From Trichaptum fuscoviolaceum (lineage: Eukaryota; Basidiomycota; Agaricomycetes; Hymenochaetales; Trichaptaceae): a stretch of DNA of 64,000 nucleotides. The notes beneath the pieces were generated by a model that saw only the letters and a list, made by a program, of their open reading frames with translations, searched no databases and was not told the DNA's origin. Made by a program: the position numbers and the translations under genes. This document shows positions 57,015-64,000 of this stretch, one piece after another. The first letter of the stretch is position 1. Every line of letters begins with the position of its first letter. Location of the stretch: the NCBI GenBank assembly GCA_910574455.1, contig CAJSYZ010000001.1, positions 1,967,424-2,031,423 on the forward strand, in the 5' to 3' direction.

Positions 57015-58891
57015 ACAACACTTCTGCCCAACAAGTGCGATAAAAATATGTACATGCAATTGGATTTCATCCCCAACAATCAAGCTCATCGTTCAATGAA
57101 GAATTCGGAGTCTCGCTGTCCTTTTGCTTCTTTTCTGTCCTCGAAGTTTTTTTTGCTTCCTAACAACATTGTCAAATTGCTCAAAGTTCAATCTATTCTT
57201 GTGGTTCATCCCGTTTCCCTCGTGGCTTCGCATCGATTACCCCACGAACGATAATGACCCTTTACGATCAACTACATCAGACAGGCAAAGCTTTTTGGGC
57301 GTAAAATGAGTATATGATTGCCTCGTCAAAACTTTCCTCCAATCGTTCTGCAAAATTGCTTTTACTTCAGTCTTTTCTCTCTTTTCTCTTCTATCGCCGG
57401 GACCATATCGCTTTCTGCCTTCCCCCCATCTTTCTGCCAGTTTCTTTTCTTTCTCCTTATAAAAGAATATCTGAGATACCCTTCCCTCCCGTCCGTGCAT
57501 TGTGAATTTCTCTTTCCCTCACCTTCCTCGCATTTCTCGTACTCATTTCGCCATCACATTCACAAACAACGCTCATTTGATATGGGGACTGGGGACAGAC
57601 AGACGGCCAATGATCGAACGAACAAAATAGCGCCTGTCCTTTGCCTTTCCTTTCACGCATTGGTAAAGGTTGCGCAAATACCGGTTCACCGACCGATATT
57701 TATTTTCTCCTCCCGTGTTTCCTCTCTTCCCTCTACTCTCCCCGTCAAACGTGTTCTATCATCTTGTATACACAGTTATAGGGCAGGTTGTACTAAGGCT
57801 ATGCACATAAATCAATATAGATTCGAATTCAATCTGGATGGACAGAATCAATCAAGTTGTTACACTAGATAATTCGAAGCCCTGGATGTGCGTTATATCA
57901 AGGTGATAAATAGCCTGAGTGTATTCAGTCACCACAGGGGCAAGTTTCAATGGGCAGTGCTGTCATACGCAGATAGCTCTATAACGGACCTGAAGGGTCA
58001 TTCTTGACCTTTGCCTTCGAGAACGACAAGCGTTTTACGGGGGTACCTCAAAAGCCGTAAGACGTGCGTGTAATCGACCCCTGAACCCCACACGCGAAGT
58101 TAAGAACCAATGTGAGCTTGAGAGCTGAGAACTGAGGACTGTTCGTGTTCATTGGCTAGCCTGAGAAAGTCTGTAAGATGCCAGGGATCGCGAAGATAGA
58201 AGACAGAAGCTGCCAGGGGGCGGAGAGACGTAAGAGACCGTAACTCGGACAGTGTCTGTTCAATTATTATGAGGGTTATAGGGAAAGGCAGACGGAAGAA
58301 TATTGATGTACAGCAGGAGGATGTAGACTGATGCAGAACCGGCACCATTGTGTAGGGACCGCAGGCAGGTGATCGACATTCGCAAAGGCCATAAGAAGAC
58401 GAGGAGATCTCAAAGCTCAGACCCGAAGTACGCCGAGCACCCCCGTATATGACTACTATACGAACGCTATCGCCATCTCGCTGGCTCGTCTATCTTCTCA
58501 GATCTCTAATCTCCCTCTCTTGCTCTGACATTTCTGCGATCTCAGCCTCAGGATCGTAGCACAGGCTGACCGAATACACACTGGCACAGCGTGTGGTCTC
58601 ACGCATTTTCGCAGAGCGATATGAGGGAAGCACCCGAAGCGCGGGGTATGCATACTGCATAGAGATACGCATAAATTCGCACCCGCGTCACTTGACCTTG
58701 CGTGGCTTGGATACCGTTGGCTGCTCCTGGCAGACGAGTATGCGGCGGGGTAGAGGCAAAACGGATAAGGAACCCATTCAGTTGCACGCACGGTTCAGCG
58801 AAGATAGGGGATTCAGTCGCCAGCTTCAGTATTCGGTGTGCATCCGTCGGCAGAGATTTGAGTTGCTATTGAGTGTGCGTGCATATATACG

Positions 58892-59896
58892 TTATGGGAG
58901 AGCGAGTGCAGAACGTATGAATGCATTCGTGTGCAGGCCTGTGCTGAGGATCGGTGCCTTCATCGGAATGCGGGAACACACCCCTGCCACCTTGCTAGTG
59001 CTCATCTGCAATGGCAAATTTGCAAGGAAGGAAGTGGCGTCGTCCGAAAAGCCTGACAGGGCGGATATTGCGAGGGAACGAGGACTGCGAATGGGTACGT
59101 GAGAGCGCATGAGAGCTTGAGGCTCAGAGAGGGAGATGAAAAGGCGCCACGAGAAGGCTTCGTTCGTTCGCGGGCTAAGCCATAAGCCACAGGTCGATAC
59201 CCCCAAGCCGAATGCTGCGAAGACCTTCGGAATGATGCGGACGGCGTATCGGTATATTTGATCACAGCGTCTACAACGATCGTGTTGAGCGCCGCCAAGG
59301 CCCAGAAGCCCTCGGGGTATTTGCAGCAATGCTATCTGCGGAATGATCCATGATGCACACATCAGATGAAATGCCGGCGTAGAGGTTAATGTTTGTCGCC
59401 AGATTGTAATAACTGTTGGACGTAAAGCAGACTTTGTCGAGCGTAAGGCGGTGGTGTTGGCGAGCCAAATGGCTGGAAGACGGGTCGAGAACAAGATATA
59501 TGAACGCAAGAGAACTGCCTTCGCATGACGCACGATTTGAATTGTTTCTGGCAACGGGGCGGACGCGAATGTCGAGTCATTCGGGGCGAGCTGACTCTGA
59601 GGCTGTCCACCGTGTCCTGTGCTTGCCAGACGCGCGCGGTGCATCTGCCCCTCGCTCGACAGGGAACACGGCGAGCAGCTGTGCTGGTGCATAGAAACGA
59701 ATGCTTGAGAGTAGAATAGAAAAGGAAATATAGTATGAGGAGGAAGAGGAGAAGCGGAGGGTATTTTATTGCAGTGAGAGCCAATGAAGAAGTAAAGCGA
59801 AAAGGCGACCCTGAGGGCTTGACGGTTATAAGTCCACGTTCCCTCAGAGTGTCCAGTCCGCTGACGCGTCGAGTCAACGCATCTCGTCTTCTCCAA
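58892..59896 (-). other. Unexplained 334-codon ORF, status uncertain
   Basis: The frame runs from an ATG at 59896 to a stop at 58892-58894 without interruption. The product is rich in Ser, Leu, Arg and Ala, and has no signal peptide, motif or domain that I recognise. Open frames also exist in the other minus frames (59386-59916, 59271-59468), so a spliced gene that uses several frames is conceivable. Its 5' end lies 148 bp from the BCS1-like ATG, head to head. It may be a real lineage-specific gene, or a chance ORF in GC-richer promoter DNA. Confidence 0.25.
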
Positions 59897-59950
59897 CGCC
59901 CACCACAGCCTCCCAAGTCATCAACACTTCCAACATTTCATTTCATTTCC

Positions 59951-59958
59951 CATATAAG
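59951..59958 (+). promoter_or_regulatory. TATA box of the BCS1-like gene
   Basis: CATATAAG lies 86-93 bp upstream of the ATG at 60044 and is preceded by C/T-rich DNA. Position and sequence fit a TATA element. Confidence 0.5.
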
Positions 59959-60043
59959 ACTCAGACGCTCAGCACTCTTCCTTATCTTTCAAACTGCAAC
60001 CACCACCACTCCCAACGCTTGAGCCCCCTGCGCACTACGCTCA

Positions 60044-62603
60044 ATGGACGCGCTCAAGTCCCTTGTCTCGCCTCTAGTCGGTGGTGCAGCGAGCTCCGGC
60101 GTCGTCGATGGTATGAAGCTCGTCGTCCTCGGCGGCACCGTAGAGACCGCACGCCGCATATCAAGCTCAGCCTGGTGCGTGTCCTAGTTTTCCACTTATC
60201 ACACAACAGTAGCTCATGACTCGACTTTCTGTGCACAGGACGTCCTTCGTCAACTGTATGTACACCATCCAGCTATCTGAGCCTTCCAGCGCTGACCTAT
60301 CCCCGCAGCATTCTTCCTCACGGCCCACTTCTCCGAAGAGGACTACCCATATGACTGGCTGATGCTGTGGTTGTCGAAGCGCCCAGAATGGCAGCGCGCT
60401 CGCGAGTTCGAGACGACAACGCGCACCATCTCGCCGGGCATGTCTTCTTCCTTCGGGGACAACTCATTCGGAGATGAGGAGCTCGAAGACGTCGAGCCTG
60501 TCTCGCCCGATGACCAAACACCTGGTATGGCCAAGACACGGGTCATCTTCCAGCCCACCTTTGACAGCACACATACCATCTTCTACCGTGGTCACTGGTT
60601 GCGCGTCCGTCGAAGCAGGAAGACCGACGGCAGCGATGTCGAAGTCCTGTCTATAAGGTGAGCACTTCGGAATTTCGATCCGGTCTTCTATACCCATAAA
60701 TGGAAATTATATATCTATGCACTGCTAACGGATGCTTTTTTTTTCTCTCTTCCAGCGTTGTAGCGAGAAATAACAACGTGCTCAAGCAGCTTGTGCTGCA
60801 GGCGAAGCGTGAATACGAGGCTGAATCTGTTCATCGTATTCAGATCTATTTCGCTGATTCCCATGGCTCATGGCGGTGGACGGACTCGCGGCATAAGCGG
60901 CCTATGGGATCCATCGTCCTCGAGCCCGGTGTTAAAGAGATGCTCCTTGCCGACACAAGGGACTTCTTGCGATCAGAGAAGGTATGAAAACTGCCTCTCA
61001 TCCACTGAATGATTAAACTTAACTTTCTCAAACAGTGGTATGCTGACCGCGGTATCCCCTTCCGTCGCGGCTATCTCCTCCACGGCGTCCCTGGCTCGGG
61101 CAAATCGTCGTTGATCCATGCCCTTGCGGGTGCGCTCATGCTCGACATCTACGTCATCTCACTTTCGGCTTCCTGGATGAACGATGCGACGCTGTCGTCG
61201 CTTATGGGACGTGTGCCTGCCCGGTGCATTGTCCTTCTCGAGGACCTTGACGCCGCATTCACTCGCTCAACTTCGCGCGACGGGTCCTCAACCGGTGTCC
61301 CTGGCGGTAAGAAGAAGAGCTCATCCTCGTCCGACAACAAGGATAAGGATGACGACGATGATGATGACGACGAAGAAGAAAATGGCAAAAAGAAGAAAAG
61401 CAAGAAGGATGACTCCCTCTCCGACGTGAACACGCTCTCGCTTTCTGGCCTTCTTAATGCACTTGATGGTGTCGCCGCTGCAGAGGGCCGCATCCTTTTC
61501 GCAACGACGAACCATCTTGAGCGACTCGACCCCGCGCTCTCGCGCCCCGGGCGCATGGACGTCTGGATCGAGTTCAAGAACGCAAGCCCTTGGCAGGCCG
61601 AGGCGCTCTTCCGCAACTTCTTCCCGTGCGCGGACGTTGACGAAGCCGAGATCACCGAACGCGAGGGCGAGCTCGACGGGATCAACCTCCCCGGCACGCC
61701 CGCGTCGTCTGCGTCCTCTGGATCGATTTCGGACATCTCGGTGTCGGCGTTTGCGTCCGATGCCTCGAGCGCCACGAGCGTGCGCTCGAGCTCGTCTTCG
61801 AGACGTGCGTCGAGTGCGGCTGGGAAGAAGCCGGCGGAGGGCTTTGGGTCACAGAATACGGCCTACATGCCCCCGCCTCCGGACCCGGAAGTCGCCAACG
61901 CGTCGCACTCTGCGAAGCCGTTGGACTCTGCCACCCTCACCCGCCTTGCGAAGCAATTCGCGGATGCCATCCCGAAGCACGAGTTCAGTGTTGCGGCGCT
62001 ACAAGGGTGTATGTTATCTTGCTTCTTCCTCTCTGAGTTTCTCATTTATGACATAATTTCCCTCGTCAGACTTGCTCAAGAACAAATCACGGCCTGAGGC
62101 TGCGGCTGAAGGTGCGGCGGCTTGGGTAATTAGTGAGCGAGAGCTGCGTGAGCGCCTGGCTCGGGAGCGGGAGGCGCGAGAATTGAAGGAGAAGCAAGAG
62201 GTTCGTCTTCTGGTCACCGTTGTTTATTCCCATTATTTATATATTGAATCAGCGCGAGCAACGTCGGAAGGAGGTTCGTGAAAAGAAACTGAAGGAGGAG
62301 AGAGAGAAGCTCGAGAAGGAGGAGAAGGAGCGTAAAGAGCGGGAACAGAAAGAGAGGGAGGAGCGTGCACAGAAGGAGAAGGAAGAGAGGGAGCAGAAGG
62401 CGCGAGAGGAGCGTGAGCGCATCGAGAAGGAAGCAAAAGAGAAAGAAGAGAGTGAAAAGGTGATTACCTCCCCAGCTACAACTGTGCTCTCTACGACCGC
62501 GGGGGACGATGCCGATGACGAGGAGTCGGAGAGCAGCAGCGAGGCAGATGAGGCGAATTCTGGTTCTTGGGTCAAGGCTGACACGACTTCTGCGACAGAC
62601 TGA
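60044..62603 (+). CDS. BCS1: BCS1-type AAA ATPase of mitochondria, with charged insert and coiled-coil tail
   Basis: Seven exons, 60044-60174, 60239-60255, 60309-60657, 60756-60981, 61036-62008, 62070-62200, 62253-62603, give 725 aa. The BCS1 N-terminal region (about 1-210) includes a membrane-anchor-like segment and DYPYDWLMLWLSKRPEW. The AAA domain has Walker A GVPGSGKSS (258-266), Walker B IVLLEDLD (306-313), ATTNH as sensor 1 and SRPGRMD as the arginine-finger region. BCS1 translocates the folded Rieske Fe-S protein during complex III assembly. A Lys/Ser/Asp insert of about 35 residues, including eight Asp in a row, sits after Walker B. The C-terminus ends in a long Glu/Lys/Arg coiled coil (about 600-690). 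Yeast and human BCS1 are 456 and 419 aa, so this may be a divergent paralogue. Exon 2 is 17 nt. Confidence 0.87.
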
Positions 62604-63613
62604 CTAGACGACTCCGAATCCTTCCCTGCCTCCGTCTCCTTTGATCCTTCTCGACTTCCACCTGCGGTTGCTGGAGGATGCGCTCGCGCTATCATCTGTG
62701 CCGTCGCTTCAATTGAATCGACAGCAACAGGGGATGGGCGTACGCATGTCTCCGTTGCCGATCTTCCTGCCTCACAAATCCCTTCCAACAACTCACATAC
62801 CAGCCCGAATACGTCCTCATCGAAAAACCTCACACCTCACCACAACCATATCAATTTCCCTAATACCACCTTGGCCTGTGCCGCCCTCGTAAATGCGGCC
62901 AAGCCTCTCAGCAATTACACCATCTGTATCATCATCGAACTCTGCTTTCCATTTATCTGCATGTACAAATTCCTGCACTTCATTCTTGTCCATCTTATTT
63001 GCTCTGCACTTGCTCCATTCATGCGCTCGCATTGAGCGCATCGTATCAGGGCCGTACATATATCTGTCCCATATCTCTTTCTTTTTAAAGTCGTTCGATA
63101 TATCCCCCTTTCTTTGTGCTCCCCGTCCTCAAGTGTGTTTTTAGTCCCCTTCGGATATGAAGTTGTCTGCTTTCTCTTGTTTATAATCTGAATGCTGATT
63201 ACGATCCTGGTTTTGGTATTGTGTTCTCCTTCGTGCTACATACTATTGTTTGCTTGAAAAGTGTAGATAAAGGTTTTTACCTATCCTTTTTGTCGTCGTT
63301 TTGGAATCGTCTTGTCTTGGATCGTCTGATAGTATATCTTTGGTCATTTCATAAATGCCACGCTCGGAATAAAATAAAATAAAAATATTTCTTGGAACCC
63401 TTGTGCGTTCGTTTGTGTTTCTAGTGAATGATGAGGCTGGTTATCCATCATCAGCCAGCCTCACTCTTTGGTCTGGCCAAGGTGTTGCATGCATCTGTGA
63501 TATGGGCTGGAACGGACAAATATGCCAGCCGCCCATTCGTTCAGAAGAAAGTTAAGCAGGGGCTATGATATTAATTCGTTTTGCAGTCAATCCACTCGAC
63601 ACTCATCGACAAG
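62604..63613. other. Intergenic, BCS1-like 3' end to barwin-like gene
   Basis: The first half reads as 3'-UTR, T/C-rich and then AT-rich. Around 63360-63390 there is an AAATAAAATAAAAATA run that could serve 3'-end formation. The last ~100 bp are the next gene's promoter. No gene is supported. Confidence 0.45.
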
Positions 63614-63993
63614 ATGTATATCCGAAGCTGCATCTCATACTACTCCGTGGCCCTGGCTCTCATAGCCGTCCTTCCACTACTAGCCTCTGCTCAGCACGAA
63701 CTGTTCCACGAAATCGGACATGCTTCATACCTGAGGGGACGCGGACGAAGACACCGTCTGCTCGCCGCGAAGCTCAAAGCGAACTTGACTACACCTTCTG
63801 TTACCCTCAGTTCTGGCTCCGGCGTGCATCTGCAGGAAAGAGGGGGCTCGCGCTTCACATTCTACCAGACGGGCCTGGGCGCGTGTGGAAAATATAATGA
63901 CAATGTGGATTTCGTACGTGAACTTCTTTCTGCCTTGACCTTTTCTACCCGGTGTCTTATGATATGACAAAGGTGGTTGCAATGAACGCAAAC
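63614..63993 (+). CDS. Secreted barwin/expansin-like (double-psi beta-barrel) protein, 5' part only
   Basis: Exon 1 is 63614-63913. A 21-nt exon 2 (63973-63993) is followed by GTAAGT at 63994, and the rest lies outside the window. The first ~25 residues are a signal peptide (SVALALIAVLPLLASAQ). A basic propeptide-like segment with RGRGRRHR comes next. The double-psi beta-barrel start is RFTFYQTGLGACGKYNDNVDFVVAMNAN, here as two stretches: RFTFYQTGLGACG and NDNVDFVVAMNAN. Fungal proteins of this kind (expansin-like, RlpA-like, cerato-platanin relatives) act outside the cell on wall polysaccharides, without proven hydrolytic activity. The 107 codons seen end before the catalytic-type Asp region. 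The ATG at 63614 gives the signal peptide. Confidence 0.82.
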
Positions 63994-64000
63994 GTAAGTA

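Larger units (their letters stand above)
57015..60043. other. 3.0-kb interval before the BCS1-like gene
   Basis: The first ~600 bp are T/C-rich, probably the PUF gene 3'-UTR. From 57900 to 59900 there is no recognisable gene, apart from a 334-codon open frame on the minus strand (listed separately). A TATA box at 59951-59958 belongs to the BCS1-like gene. Confidence 0.45.

Noticed and set aside
61149..61775. 208-codon ORF on the minus strand inside the BCS1-like gene
   Set aside because: It is the complement of low-complexity Ser/Asp/Glu codons in the sense gene; the plus strand has Walker A/B motifs and good introns.
1..64000. CRISPR arrays, LTR pairs, rRNA genes, operon-like structures
   Set aside because: None were found: no regularly spaced direct repeats, no long direct repeats flanking a coding core, no rRNA-like sequence; the DNA is clearly eukaryotic.

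Overview
The window is nuclear DNA from a filamentous basidiomycete, most likely an Agaricomycete. The genes are dense in short introns (mostly 45-100 bp, GT-AG, with CTAAC/CTGAC-like branch sites). The protein set is fungal: an Src1/Heh inner-nuclear-membrane protein, a TEA/ATTS factor, a Gds1-type winged-helix protein, a Prm10/ThrE-type permease, an RRM-PUF protein of the Jsn1/Puf2 kind, a serine-rich GPI cupredoxin, a barwin/expansin-like secreted protein and a large NB-ARC/TPR NLR. The order of genes on both strands and the lack of operon-like spacing also fit a fungal chromosome. Exon models were built by hand from splice signals. Every junction in the listed genes preserves the reading frame, but there is no transcript evidence behind them.

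Layout. 0.5-5.3 kb: GPI cupredoxin and SRC1/HEH (both +). 5.3-10.4 kb: gene-free gap with a 385-bp inverted-repeat element. 10.4-13.3 kb: VPS23/TSG101 (-). 13.7-14.3 kb: a 583-bp non-autonomous element with ~130-bp terminal inverted repeats and a perfect 9-bp target duplication. 14.8-16.3 kb: TEA-domain transcription factor (+). 16.3-25.7 kb: 9.3 kb with no gene I can support. 25.7-31.7 kb: NOC3 (-) and APC5 (+), head to head over 215 bp. 31.9-38.0 kb: O-methyltransferase (+), a small possibly myristoylated protein (-), and an MLKL-like/NB-ARC/TPR NLR (+). 38.2-48.0 kb: FMP25-like RCC1 protein, a repeat-bearing agaricomycete protein and a GDS1-like protein (all +). 48.9-51.9 kb: ThrE/Prm10-type membrane protein (-). 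52.7-57.0 kb: RRM-PUF protein (+). 57.0-60.0 kb: 3-kb gap with one unexplained 334-codon ORF. 60.0-62.6 kb: BCS1-type AAA protein with unusual low-complexity additions (+). 63.6 kb to the end: start of a barwin-like secreted protein.

Most genes are unrelated housekeeping functions: nuclear envelope, ESCRT-I, ribosome biogenesis, cell cycle, and mitochondrial respiratory-chain assembly (FMP25 and BCS1 both act on complex III). No biosynthetic cluster, tRNA, rRNA or CRISPR was seen. The most interesting items are the NLR with a predicted membrane-perforating N-terminus, the two non-autonomous transposons, three GC-AG introns, very small exons, and the two large gaps, both of which lie between convergent genes.
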